A stretch of DNA of 64,000 nt, taken from NCBI GenBank assembly GCA_023393125.1, contig JAEWMQ010000009.1:1-64000 (forward strand), in the 5' to 3' direction. This DNA is from Bacillota bacterium. GTDB lineage: Bacteria; Bacillota; Clostridia; Lachnospirales; Cellulosilyticaceae. Every line of letters starts with the position of its first letter. The stretch's first letter is position 1. Shown in pieces: positions 16,710-25,924 of this stretch. The notes beneath the pieces were generated by a model. That model did not search any database, was not told the origin of the DNA, and saw only the letters and a program-made list of their open reading frames with translations. The translations under genes and the position numbers were made by a program.

Positions 16710-18218
16710 ATGGCATATTATTGTGAAGAACCTTCTCGTACCTTTAGCGAATATCTTCTCATTCCTGGGTATTCTTCAGCAGAGTGCACGACTAAAAATG
16801 TAAGCTTAAAAACCCCTCTTACTAAATTCAAAAAAGGTGAAACTCCAACTATTTCTCTGAATATTCCCCTTGTATCTGCTATTATGCAATCCGTTTCTGA
16901 TGATAGAATGGCTGTTGCTTTAGCAAAGGAAGGTGGAATCTCTTTTATTTACGGATCACAGTCTATAGAAAATGAAGCAGCTATGGTAAGACGTGTTAAA
17001 AGTTATAAAGCAGGCTTTGTAGAAAGTATTTCGAATCTCAAACCAGATCAAACCTTGGCAGATATTTTAGCACTTAAAGAAAAAACCGGACATTCTACAG
17101 TAGCTATTACAGACGATGGTACTGCCAATGGGAAGTTAGTAGGTCTAATTACAAGCCGTGATTATCGTGTAAGCCGTATGGAACCTAATACGCCTATTAG
17201 TAGCTTTATGAGACCTTTTAGCGAACTCATATATGGTCACGAAGGTATTACCCTTTCTGAGGCTAATAATATGCTTTGGGATCATAAGCTTAATGTCCTT
17301 CCTATTATAAGTAAGGAGCAAAGATTACTTTACTTCGTATTTAGAAAAGACTATGATTCACACAAAGAAAATCCCAATGAACTCTTGGATGCTTCCAAAC
17401 GTTACATAGTAGGTGCTGGTATTAATACCCGTGATTATGAAGAACGTATCCCTGCTCTTATAGAAGCTGGCGCAGATGTATTGTGTATTGACTCTTCAGA
17501 AGGTTTCTCTGAATGGCAAGCACGCACCTTACAATTTGTTCGTGAAAAATATGGCGATACTGTTAAAATTGGTGCTGGTAATGTAGTTGATAAGGAAGGC
17601 TTCCTCTTTTTAGCTAAAGCAGGCGCTGACTTTATTAAGGTAGGTATTGGTGGTGGATCTATCTGTATTACTCGTGAACAAAAAGGTATTGGTCGTGGTC
17701 AAGCTACTGCTGTTATTGAAGTTGCTAAGGCTAGAGATGAATACTTTGAGGAAACAGGTATCTATATTCCTATTTGTTCAGATGGTGGTATTGTTCATGA
17801 TTATCATGTTACCTTAGCTCTAGCTATGGGCTCTGACTTTATTATGCTAGGCCGTTACTTCTCCCGTTTTGACGAAAGTCCAACAAATAAAGTTAATATC
17901 AATGGTAACTATATGAAAGAATATTGGGGCGAAGGTTCTGCAAGAGCTAGAAACTGGCAACGCTATGATATGGGAGGAGATAGCAAACTTTCCTTCGAAG
18001 AAGGCGTTGACTCTTATGTACCTTATGCAGGTAGCCTTAAAGATAATGTAGGTCTTACTCTTAATAAAGTAAAATCTACTATGTGTAACTGTGGTGTACT
18101 TACTATTCCCGACCTTCAAAAAAATGCTAAAATCACCCTTGTTTCCAACACAAGTATTATTGAAGGCGGCGCCCACGATGTTCTTCTTAAAGATCAGCAT
18201 CGTTTTCCTGTTAAATAA
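16710..18218 (+). CDS. guaB: IMP dehydrogenase, Tritrichomonas-like type
   Basis: 502 aa. It oxidises IMP to XMP with NAD, the committed step of GMP synthesis. The (beta/alpha)8 barrel is interrupted by a CBS pair at about 100-220. The catalytic loop reads GIGGGSICITREQKG with Cys319; the mobile-flap dyad is Arg418-Tyr419; Arg241, Lys310, Arg382 and Glu431 fall at the same numbers as in the T. foetus enzyme as I remember it. The C-terminal half (GIGRGQATAV, EGSARARNWQRYD) also reads like that protist enzyme rather than B. subtilis GuaB. Monocistronic: own promoter and terminator. See findings for the transfer question. Confidence 0.93.
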   Translation: MAYYCEEPSRTFSEYLLIPGYSSAECTTKNVSLKTPLTKFKKGETPTISLNIPLVSAIMQSVSDDRMAVALAKEGGISFIYGSQSIENEAAMVRRVKSYKAGFVESISNLKPDQTLADILALKEKTGHSTVAITDDGTANGKLVGLITSRDYRVSRMEPNTPISSFMRPFSELIYGHEGITLSEANNMLWDHKLNVLPIISKEQRLLYFVFRKDYDSHKENPNELLDASKRYIVGAGINTRDYEERIPALIEAGADVLCIDSSEGFSEWQARTLQFVREKYGDTVKIGAGNVVDKEGFLFLAKAGADFIKVGIGGGSICITREQKGIGRGQATAVIEVAKARDEYFEETGIYIPICSDGGIVHDYHVTLALAMGSDFIMLGRYFSRFDESPTNKVNINGNYMKEYWGEGSARARNWQRYDMGGDSKLSFEEGVDSYVPYAGSLKDNVGLTLNKVKSTMCNCGVLTIPDLQKNAKITLVSNTSIIEGGAHDVLLKDQHRFPVK

Positions 18219-18303
18219 CTAACAGCTCTCTTATTGTAGAATAGGAAAGTAAAAATTTGTACTTGTAAGCACAGTCTAGCTTGCCTAGATACATAACATA
18301 AAA

Positions 18304-18345
18304 CAAGGAGGCCTAAGCTAATACTTAGACCTCCTTATTTTATAC
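18304..18345. terminator. Bidirectional terminator between guaB and the CAP-domain gene
   Basis: AAGGAGGCCTAAGC / CTTAGACCTCCTT stem-loop followed by ATTTTAT on the plus strand and TTGTTTTA on the minus strand, between convergent genes. Confidence 0.85.
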
Positions 18346-18360
18346 TTTTAATGATATTGT

Positions 18361-19260
18361 CTATTTACCAATAAACATTTGTGTCCAGTAGTTTCCGTCT
18401 GCCTCATAACCAATACCAATATGAGTATAGTTAGCATTTAAAATATTGGCTCTATGTCCTGAACTATTCATCCAGCCTTGTACAACTTGCTCTGGTGTTT
18501 GATATCCTTGTGCGATATTTTCTCCAGCACTTTTATAACTAATGCCGTATTTCTTTAACATTTCAAATGGTGTTCCATAAGTTGGGCTTGTATGACTAAA
18601 ATAATTATTTTTGCTCATATCTTGTGATTTAAGACGTGCCACATTTCTTACACTTTCATCCATTTCAAGTGGTTGTAAGCCTTGTTTTGCTCTTTCTGCA
18701 TTTACAAGTTCTAATACTTTATTCTCATAAGCTGTTTGTGTGCTTACATCAGTATCTGTAGTAGAGTCATTTCCTGTGTTTGTATCATTATTAGTTCCGT
18801 TATCAGTTCCTGTACTAGTATCATTGTTTGTTCCGTTATCAGTTCCTGTATTGGTACCATTGTTTATATCACAATCAGTTCCTGTAGTGATATCATTGTT
18901 TGTTCCATTATTAGTTCCTATATTACTACCATTGTTTATTTCGCAATCAGTTCCTGTAGTGATATCATTGTTTGTTCCATTATTAGTCCCTGTGTTTGTA
19001 CCATTGTTTATTTCGCAATCAGTTCCTGTAATGATATCATTACTTGTTTCTTTATCTGTTTCTACGTTTGTATTATTGTTTGGCTTTTGTGGTTTGTTTT
19101 GTGGTTTAGTAGATGTTCCTGGTTTGTAGCTCTCTTGATTATGAGGACGCTTACCTCCTGGTCTATGGCTTTTTGCATATAAAGAAGAGCTTGATCCTAA
19201 GATAGTTGCTCCAATAAGTGCTAATGTCATTGCTTTTGTAACTAATTTTTTTGATTTCAT
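18361..19260 (-). CDS. Secreted CAP (SCP/YkwD-like) domain protein with Thr/Asn/Gly repeat linker
   Basis: 299 aa. Residues 1-30 are a signal peptide (KSKK, hydrophobic core, LYAKS). Residues 31-74 are Pro/Asn/Gln-rich. Residues 75-165 are tandem units related to GTNNGTNNDITTGTDCEINN. Residues 178-299 are the CAP domain: ENKVLELVNAERAKQGL, NYFSHTSPTYGTPFEMLKKYG, SAGENIAQGY, GWMNSSGHRANILNANYTHIGIGY, with the His and Glu cavity residues present. YkwD-type CAP proteins are extracellular; some relate to cell wall or sporulation, but no activity is proven. GAGGAGAAAA precedes the ATG. Confidence 0.9.
   Translation of the reverse strand: MKSKKLVTKAMTLALIGATILGSSSSLYAKSHRPGGKRPHNQESYKPGTSTKPQNKPQKPNNNTNVETDKETSNDIITGTDCEINNGTNTGTNNGTNNDITTGTDCEINNGSNIGTNNGTNNDITTGTDCDINNGTNTGTDNGTNNDTSTGTDNGTNNDTNTGNDSTTDTDVSTQTAYENKVLELVNAERAKQGLQPLEMDESVRNVARLKSQDMSKNNYFSHTSPTYGTPFEMLKKYGISYKSAGENIAQGYQTPEQVVQGWMNSSGHRANILNANYTHIGIGYEADGNYWTQMFIGK
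18766..19038 (-). repeat. In-frame tandem repeat in the CAP-domain gene
   Basis: Units of 72 bases (24 codons, core NGTNNDITTGTDCEIN) repeated about three times plus degenerate shorter copies toward the 3' end. Encodes a flexible linker rich in Thr, Asn and Gly with a Cys in each full unit. Confidence 0.85.
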
Positions 19261-19345
19261 GTTTTTTCTCCTCTTATCGTTGGTCTCAATTTGGATTCAA
19301 AGTTATTACATTTTGTTTAACTCATGTAACAACTCTGTAATATTT

Positions 19346-19373
19346 ATTATACATGATTTCGTTATATTTTCAA
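19346..19373 (-). promoter_or_regulatory. Promoter of the CAP-domain gene
   Basis: Minus-strand TTGAAA (19368-19373), 16-base spacer, TATAAT (19346-19351). Confidence 0.65.
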
Positions 19374-19460
19374 CCTTTATTGGCTTCCTATTAATTCCAT
19401 CCAGCATTCTTTGTTACACATTTATTACAAAGCATAATCACAATTCACCTAAAAAAGCAC

Positions 19461-19495
19461 AAAAAAAGACGCCGGGAGTAGCGGCGTCTTTTTTG
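19461..19495 (-). terminator. Terminator of the gatCAB-aspS-glnN operon
   Basis: AAAAAAGACGCCG / CGGCGTCTTTTTT with a seven-base loop, 15 bases after the glnN stop codon. It is symmetrical and could work in both directions. Confidence 0.92.
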
Positions 19496-19509
19496 GAGTA
19501 TCTATGTGA

Positions 19510-21597
19510 TTATACGTAGAAGAGTAGGTCTACGTATGTTGGAAATGGCCAAGCTATTGAAGCTACCATTGTCTCTAGTTCATCAGCTACTACTCTAAGA
19601 GTTTGCATTGCTTCAAATACATATTCTCTATAATATTTAGCTGATTCAATAGCGTCTTCATAGTTTTTAGCTTCGAGTAATACTTTTTCCAGCTCTTCAA
19701 TTTTGCTCATTAATGACTCTGTAAGATTTGATAATTTAGTAGCATAGCTCACTTCTTTCTCTACACTTACATTTAAGCCAAGCTCTTGTTTAACTTTAAG
19801 TGTTTCAAATACTTCTTTGTTGTATTTAAGCACAGCTGGTAAAATTTCTTTTTGTGCCATGTCTAGCATTGTTAATGCTTCTATATTAATTGTTTTAGCA
19901 TAACCTTCTAATAAGATTTCACAACGTGATTTAACTTCTGTTGCTGTGAAAATACCATGTTTTTCAAAGAGTTTAATACTCTTTTCCATTCCAAATCTAG
20001 GAATAGCATCCACTGATGTTTTAAGATTAAGAAGACCTCTTCTTTCTGCTTCTTGTACCCATTCATCACTGTAGTTATTACCATTGAAAATAATTCTCTT
20101 ATGTTCTTTCATCGTTTCTTTCACAATTGCCATCACTTCAGCTTCAAGGTCTGTAGCTTGTTCTAATCTATCTGCAAATTGCTCAAGCACTTCTGCTACA
20201 CTTGTATTAAGTACAATGTTTGGCCCTGAAATAGATACTGCTGAACCTAAGCTACGGAACTCAAATTTATTACCTGTGAAAGCAAATGGAGATGTTCTAT
20301 TACGATCAGTTGTATCCTTTACAAATCTAGGAAGTGCAGATACACCTGTTTCCATAAAGCATTTAGCTGTTTCATTAGCTGCTTCACCTTTTTCAATACA
20401 TTCTAAGATGTTAGTAAGCTCATCACCTAAAAACATAGAAATAATTGCTGGAGGTGCTTCATTAGCTCCCAGTCTATGATCATTGCCTGCACTAGCAACA
20501 GATACCCTTAAAAGGTCTGCGTATTCATCTACTGCTTTAATAATAGCAGCTAAGAATAATAAAAACTGAGTATTATCCTTTGGTGATTTACCTGGTTCAA
20601 GGAGGTTTTCTCCTTCACTTGTAGACATTGACCAGTTATTGTGTTTACCAGAACCATTAACACCTGCAAATGGTTTTTCATGAAGTAAGCATACAAGGCC
20701 ATGTCTTTCTGCTACCTTTTTCATCATTTCCATTGTTAATTGGTTATGATCTGTTGCAATATTAGTTGTACCGAAGATAGGCGCTAATTCATGTTGCGCT
20801 GGTGCAACTTCGTTGTGTTTCGTTTTAGCTAAAATACCTAATTTCCAAAGTTCATTATCTAAGTCTTTCATATACTCAGATACTCTAGTTCTGATATTAC
20901 CAAAGTAATGATCTTCTAATTCTTGCCCTTTTGCTGGTTTAGCTCCAAAAAGTGTTCTACCTGTTAAAATAAGGTCTTTACGCTTTGCATACATTGCTTT
21001 ATCTACTAAGAAATATTCTTGCTCTGGCCCAACAGTTGTTGTTACTCTCGTTACTGATTTACCAAATACATTAAGAATTCTAATTGCTTGTTTGTTAAGG
21101 GTTTCCATTGAACGAAGAAGAGGTGTTTTCTTATCAAGCACTTCACCACCATATGATCCAAAAGCCGTTGGAATGTATAAAGTATCGTCCTTTACAAATG
21201 CATAAGATGTTGGATCCCAAGTTGTATATCCACGAGCTTCAAATGTTGCACGAAGACCACCTGATGGGAATGAAGAAGCATCAGGTTCACCTTTAATAAG
21301 CTCTTTCCCTGAAAACTCTAAAATAACCTTGCCATCTGCAGTTGGTGAAATAAATGCATCATGCTTTTCTGCTGTGATACCTGTCATTGGTTGGAACCAG
21401 TGTGTATAATGTGTAGCACCTTTCTCAACTGCCCAATCTTTCATAGCCGCCGCTACTACATCAGCAATATCTTTACTAAGTTCTTTACCCTCTGCCATTG
21501 TCTTCTTTAATGCTTTAAAGGTGTTTTTTGGTAATCTTTCTTGCATAACTGTTTCATTAAATACATTACATCCAAAAATTTCACTTACATTTGCCAT
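19510..21597 (-). CDS. glnN: Glutamine synthetase type III
   Basis: 695 aa, the GSIII length (about 700), far longer than GSI. It makes glutamine from glutamate, ammonia and ATP as a dodecamer in the cytoplasm. GSIII signatures: EVAPAQHELAPIFGT for the Glu metal ligands, GVNGSGKHNNWS for the ATP/glutamate loop, and NEAPPAIISMFLG. GAGGAGG precedes the ATG by about eight bases. It starts 60 bases after aspS with no terminator between, so it is the last gene of gatC-gatA-gatB-aspS-glnN. A second, type I enzyme is at 33182-34498. The link of GS to an amidotransferase that uses glutamine is a sensible operon. Confidence 0.95.
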   Translation of the reverse strand: MANVSEIFGCNVFNETVMQERLPKNTFKALKKTMAEGKELSKDIADVVAAAMKDWAVEKGATHYTHWFQPMTGITAEKHDAFISPTADGKVILEFSGKELIKGEPDASSFPSGGLRATFEARGYTTWDPTSYAFVKDDTLYIPTAFGSYGGEVLDKKTPLLRSMETLNKQAIRILNVFGKSVTRVTTTVGPEQEYFLVDKAMYAKRKDLILTGRTLFGAKPAKGQELEDHYFGNIRTRVSEYMKDLDNELWKLGILAKTKHNEVAPAQHELAPIFGTTNIATDHNQLTMEMMKKVAERHGLVCLLHEKPFAGVNGSGKHNNWSMSTSEGENLLEPGKSPKDNTQFLLFLAAIIKAVDEYADLLRVSVASAGNDHRLGANEAPPAIISMFLGDELTNILECIEKGEAANETAKCFMETGVSALPRFVKDTTDRNRTSPFAFTGNKFEFRSLGSAVSISGPNIVLNTSVAEVLEQFADRLEQATDLEAEVMAIVKETMKEHKRIIFNGNNYSDEWVQEAERRGLLNLKTSVDAIPRFGMEKSIKLFEKHGIFTATEVKSRCEILLEGYAKTINIEALTMLDMAQKEILPAVLKYNKEVFETLKVKQELGLNVSVEKEVSYATKLSNLTESLMSKIEELEKVLLEAKNYEDAIESAKYYREYVFEAMQTLRVVADELETMVASIAWPFPTYVDLLFYV

Positions 21598-21657
21598 ACT
21601 AAATTCCTCCTCAAATATCTTTTTATATTATTTTTTACTTGATATCACTATTTCCTG

Positions 21658-22974
21658 TTAAGGCTCCAAGCGATGTACATCTCTAGGAAACATACTTGCT
21701 TGCCTTACATTTTGTAAATCTAGGAGTTTCATAACAAATCTCTCTAGTCCTATACCAAGTCCGCCGTGTGGTGGCATTCCATATTTATGAATACTAAGAT
21801 AATGACTTAATTCTTCTGGATCCATACCCATTTCTTTCATCTTCTCTACTTGCTGCTGATAATCATGGATACGTTGCCCGCCTGTTGTAATTTCTAATCC
21901 TCTAAAAAGTAAGTCAAAGCTTAGTGCAAATCTACTATCTTCTTTATCATTCATGGCATAAAACGGCCTTTTGGAGGCTGGAAAATGAGTGATAAAAAGG
22001 AATTCACTATCCCAATATTCTTTTGCATACTCACAAAGAAGTACTTCATCTTCTGGCTCTAAATCATACTTATTTCTTCCGCCCCTTCCTTTGATGAGGT
22101 CTAAAGCTTCAACAAAGGTTATAGAAGGAATATCTTTGATAATAGGGAGTTTAACATCTAACAAGCCTAAGTATTCCTTACAATGAGATTCTAGATAATT
22201 CATCACATACTTAATCATAGCTGTTTCCATAGCCATAACATCGTACATGCTATCTATATATCCCATTTCAAAATCTAGACCTATATATTCATTTAGATGT
22301 CTAGAAGTGTTATGCTTCTCTGCTCTATAAACAGGAGCTATTTCAAAGACTCTATCAAAGAAAGCAACACAAGTTTGTTTATAAAATTGTGGGCTCTGAG
22401 CTAAGAAAGCATCCTGATTAAAGTAATCCAGTTTAAAGATGTTAGCACCACCTTCAGCTCCTGCAGCTACAATCTTTGGCGTATGAACCTGAGTAAAGCC
22501 TTGGCTTTCCATAAATTCTCTGAACCCAGAGACAACGCCTTCTTGTACCTTGAAGATGGCTCTTTCATAAGGATTTCTAAGGGCTACACTACGGTTATCT
22601 AGATTTGCCTCTAAACCACAACCTAACTTCTTATGTCCTACGTTTAATGGATAATCTGCTGCTGGCGTACTTAAAATTTCAAGTTCTTCTAGCTGAAGCT
22701 CAAAGCCTAAATTAGCTCTTTCATCCTCTCTAATATGACCCTTAACTCTTACATAAGCGCCAACTTTAAGCTGCTCAATACTTGTTTTACATCTATCTTC
22801 TTCGTAAATAGCCTGCACAATATACTTTCCAGTTCTAAGAATAACAAATGCAAATCCACTCATTGTTCTTATTTTATGAATGCACGCTTCTATAATGACT
22901 AATTCATCTGGATTCTTTTTGATGCCCTCTATATCCAATACTCTTTTAAGTGATACTCCATCTATACTCTGCAT
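21658..22974 (-). CDS. aspS: Aspartyl-tRNA synthetase, archaeal-type, probably non-discriminating
   Basis: 438 aa, shorter than the bacterial 590-aa AspRS because it lacks the GAD insertion. Residues 15-100 are an OB-fold anticodon domain; the class II core follows: motif 2 in FDRVFEIAPVYRAEKHNTSRHLNEYIGLDFEM and motif 3 in GGLGIGLERFVMKLLDL. It clusters with gatC, gatA and gatB. In organisms with this arrangement the enzyme mischarges tRNA-Asn with Asp and GatCAB amidates it. Whether it discriminates cannot be read with certainty from sequence. The 22-base gap to gatB fits one transcript. Confidence 0.88.
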   Translation of the reverse strand: MQSIDGVSLKRVLDIEGIKKNPDELVIIEACIHKIRTMSGFAFVILRTGKYIVQAIYEEDRCKTSIEQLKVGAYVRVKGHIREDERANLGFELQLEELEILSTPAADYPLNVGHKKLGCGLEANLDNRSVALRNPYERAIFKVQEGVVSGFREFMESQGFTQVHTPKIVAAGAEGGANIFKLDYFNQDAFLAQSPQFYKQTCVAFFDRVFEIAPVYRAEKHNTSRHLNEYIGLDFEMGYIDSMYDVMAMETAMIKYVMNYLESHCKEYLGLLDVKLPIIKDIPSITFVEALDLIKGRGGRNKYDLEPEDEVLLCEYAKEYWDSEFLFITHFPASKRPFYAMNDKEDSRFALSFDLLFRGLEITTGGQRIHDYQQQVEKMKEMGMDPEELSHYLSIHKYGMPPHGGLGIGLERFVMKLLDLQNVRQASMFPRDVHRLEP

Positions 22975-22996
22975 AACACTACTCTCCTTTCCAAGG

Positions 22997-24436
22997 TTAC
23001 TTTCGTTTGTTTAACTCCTCTTCAAGTAAGCCTTTAATTGTTTTTGGATTTGCCCTTCCTGCAAGTCTCTTTGAGCATTGCCCCATAAGGAATCCAAATA
23101 ACTTTTCTTTTCCTGCTAAATAACCTTCTACTTCAGCAGGAAACTCCTCTACTACTCCAAGAACTACTTCTTTTATTTCTTCCTGATCATCATTCATAAG
23201 GAAACCTTCTTCCTTAGCGATCTGCTCAGGTGATTTATTCTGTTCTAACATTAATTTCAAAATGGCTTTTGCATTGTTTCTATTAACAATCTCTTCTTCT
23301 GCCATTTTTACCAAGCTAGCAAATGCATCTGCTGTGAAAGGAATACTTTTACTATCTAGTTCCCCTTCATTTACATATTTGAGTAATTCTACTACTACAA
23401 AGTTAGCAACTGCTTTATAGTTAGGATAACTCTCTACTGCTGCATTATAAAAATCAGATATAGCTTTGTCTGCTACTAGAATGATGGCATCTGACTGATT
23501 TAAACCATAACTATTTAGATAAATCTCCATTCTTTCATCAATCAGTACAGGCAATTCTGCTTTAATAACTTCTATATCTTCATCTGTAATAGCAATAGGT
23601 ATCACATCTGGTTCTTTAAAGTAACGATAATCGTGGGCATCTTCCTTTGAACGCATTGGTAAAGTAACGCCCCTATTATCATTGAACTTTCTTGTTTCTT
23701 GAACAATCTCTTCTCCATTATTTAAAAGCTTAGTCTGACGTTCTATTTCATAGTCAATAGCTCTTACAATAGATTTAAGTGAGTTCAAGTTTTTAATTTC
23801 TACTTTTGTTCCTAAAGTGTTACTTTCTGCTCTTTTAAGAGAAATATTAACATCAGCTCTTAAAGAACCCTCTTCCATCCTACAAAGGCTAACCCCTGCG
23901 TACTGAAGAAGTCCTGCTACTTTTTCAATATAAGCTCTTGCTTCTTCTGCTGAATTCATATCTGGCTCAGATACGATTTCTAGAAGTGGCACGCCACAAC
24001 GGTTATAATCTGCTAGGCTTGTATTCTCAATATCATCATGAATAAGCTTCCCTGCATCTTCTTCAATATGAGCATGATGAATACGAACATATTTCTCACC
24101 TAAATCAGCCTCTATTTTTACCTGCCCTGATAAACAAATAGGTAAATCAAATTGAGAAATTTGATACGCCTTAGGAAGATCTGGGTAAAAATAGTTTTTC
24201 CTATCTATTTTAGTAAAGCTTCCTACACCACAGCCTAGAGCAAGTGCGGCTTTTATACCATATTTAACAACTTGCTGATTAATAACTGGCAGGGTACCTG
24301 GAAGCCCAGTACAAACTGGACAACAACGTGTATTTTGCTCGCCTCCAAAATCTACTTCACAACTACAAAATATTTTTGTATTAGTAAGAAGCTGAGCATG
24401 TATCTCAAGTCCTATTACTGGAACATAACTTACCAT
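22997..24436 (-). CDS. gatB: Aspartyl/glutamyl-tRNA amidotransferase subunit B
   Basis: 479 aa from ATG 24436; AGGTGA sits five bases upstream, and the GTG at 24445 overlaps that site. GatB binds and phosphorylates the misacylated tRNA. Visible landmarks are VIGLEIHAQL, the zinc-binding Cys set CSC..CCPVC (residues 25-45), PDLPKAYQISQFDLPIC, and the HHAHIEEDAGK cradle motif. The C-terminal 100 residues form the YqeY-like tail. Ends 22 bases before aspS and begins 9 bases after the gatA stop codon. Confidence 0.96.
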   Translation of the reverse strand: MVSYVPVIGLEIHAQLLTNTKIFCSCEVDFGGEQNTRCCPVCTGLPGTLPVINQQVVKYGIKAALALGCGVGSFTKIDRKNYFYPDLPKAYQISQFDLPICLSGQVKIEADLGEKYVRIHHAHIEEDAGKLIHDDIENTSLADYNRCGVPLLEIVSEPDMNSAEEARAYIEKVAGLLQYAGVSLCRMEEGSLRADVNISLKRAESNTLGTKVEIKNLNSLKSIVRAIDYEIERQTKLLNNGEEIVQETRKFNDNRGVTLPMRSKEDAHDYRYFKEPDVIPIAITDEDIEVIKAELPVLIDERMEIYLNSYGLNQSDAIILVADKAISDFYNAAVESYPNYKAVANFVVVELLKYVNEGELDSKSIPFTADAFASLVKMAEEEIVNRNNAKAILKLMLEQNKSPEQIAKEEGFLMNDDQEEIKEVVLGVVEEFPAEVEGYLAGKEKLFGFLMGQCSKRLAGRANPKTIKGLLEEELNKRK

Positions 24437-24445
24437 ATTAATCAC

Positions 24446-25906
24446 CTACGCTTTCTTTAGCATACTAGGATCTATCTTTGTAAATTCTTTTTCAAATGCA
24501 TTAGCTACTCCTATCACCTTTGCATCATCAAAAGCTTTACCTATAATAGACATCCCTATTGGCATACCATCTGAATCATAACCACAAGTTGTATTAATAG
24601 CTGGAAGCCCTGCAATATTAACTGTTACAGTACATATATCTGCTAAATACATCCTAACTGGGTCATTTTCAATAGCGCCTATTTTATATGCTGTTGTAGG
24701 TGTTGTTGGTGTAATCATAACATCACAGTTTTTAAAGATTTCTTCATATTCTTTCTTTATTTTTTGTCTAATATATAATGCCTTTTTATAATAAGCATCA
24801 TAATAGCCACTTGATAAAGCATAGGTTCCCAGAAGAATTCTTCTTTTTACCTCATCACCAAAGCCTTCTTTACGTGTACGTGTAATACGTTCTTCGTAAG
24901 TTTTTGCCTTTGGTGTACAATAGCCAAATTTAATGCCATCATATCTAGAAAGATTTGAACTTGCCTCGGCTGATGATAAAAGATAATACGCTGCAATGGC
25001 ATATTTTAAGCTTGGCATGGAAACCTCTATAATTTCTGCTCCTAAACTTTCATATTTCTTGATTGCCTCTAATACAGTTTCTTTTACCTCTTGATCTATA
25101 CCTTCTCCAAAGAACTCTTTTGGAACGGCAATTTTTAGACCTCTTACATCTAAATCTAATTGACTGTTAAAATCTATTTCTTTATGAGATGATGTACCAT
25201 CATGACCATCGTAACCTGATATAACATTTAATAATGCGCCGCATTCTTTTGCACTCTGCGTTATGGGTCCAATTTGGTCTAAAGAGCTACCAAAGGCAAC
25301 TAGACCAAAACGAGAAACTGTGCCATAAGTTGGTTTCATACCTGTTACGCCGCAAAAAGCAGCTGGTTGTCTAATAGAACCTCCTGTATCTGAACCAAGG
25401 GCTACTACTGAAAGCTTCGCTGCTACTGCTGCAGCACCTCCACCAGAAGAACCACCAGGTACTCTCGTTATATTATAAGGATTTCTAGTTTTCTTGTAAT
25501 ACGAGGTTTGTGTTGAACCGCCCATAGCAAATTCATCCATACTTACTTTACCTAAGATCACTGCATCTTCAGCTAGTAATTTTTTAATGACTGTTGCATT
25601 ATAGGGTGGTACAAAATTATATAACATCTTTGAAGCACAGGTTGTTAAGATGCCTTCTGTACAAATATTATCCTTAATGCTTATTGGAATACCTGTCAGT
25701 AGGCTACTGTTGCCTTCCGCAATCCTTTTATCTGCTTTTTCAGCAGCTTTGATCGCTTCTTCTTCACAAACTGTAATATAGCTATCTATTTGATTATCTA
25801 ATTGTTTTATTCTATCTAAGTAATACTTGGCTAATTCTACTGACGTGATTTCTTTTTGATCAAGCATCTTCCTGAGTATAAATAGATTCTTATCACATAG
25901 TGACAT
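24446..25906 (-). CDS. gatA: Aspartyl/glutamyl-tRNA amidotransferase subunit A
   Basis: 486 aa from ATG 25906; GAGGAGGAGAGG precedes it, and the GTG at 25921 lies inside that site. GatA is the glutaminase of GatCAB and belongs to the amidase-signature family. The catalytic Ser-cisSer-Lys set is visible: Lys in ISIKDNI near residue 78, GGSSGGGAAAVAA, and GSDTGGSIRQPAAFCG with the nucleophile Ser. It releases ammonia from glutamine (or asparagine) to convert Glu-tRNA-Gln or Asp-tRNA-Asn. Confidence 0.96.
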   Translation of the reverse strand: MSLCDKNLFILRKMLDQKEITSVELAKYYLDRIKQLDNQIDSYITVCEEEAIKAAEKADKRIAEGNSSLLTGIPISIKDNICTEGILTTCASKMLYNFVPPYNATVIKKLLAEDAVILGKVSMDEFAMGGSTQTSYYKKTRNPYNITRVPGGSSGGGAAAVAAKLSVVALGSDTGGSIRQPAAFCGVTGMKPTYGTVSRFGLVAFGSSLDQIGPITQSAKECGALLNVISGYDGHDGTSSHKEIDFNSQLDLDVRGLKIAVPKEFFGEGIDQEVKETVLEAIKKYESLGAEIIEVSMPSLKYAIAAYYLLSSAEASSNLSRYDGIKFGYCTPKAKTYEERITRTRKEGFGDEVKRRILLGTYALSSGYYDAYYKKALYIRQKIKKEYEEIFKNCDVMITPTTPTTAYKIGAIENDPVRMYLADICTVTVNIAGLPAINTTCGYDSDGMPIGMSIIGKAFDDAKVIGVANAFEKEFTKIDPSMLKKA

Positions 25907-25924
25907 ACCTCTCCTCCTCACTCA

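Noticed and set aside
18736..19182. Two long plus-strand frames opposite the CAP gene
   Set aside because: They are antisense shadows of the tandem repeat; no ribosome sites.
19259..19519. 86-codon plus-strand frame between the CAP gene and glnN
   Set aside because: It starts inside the CAP gene start region, runs through its promoter and the terminator hairpin, and has no ribosome site.
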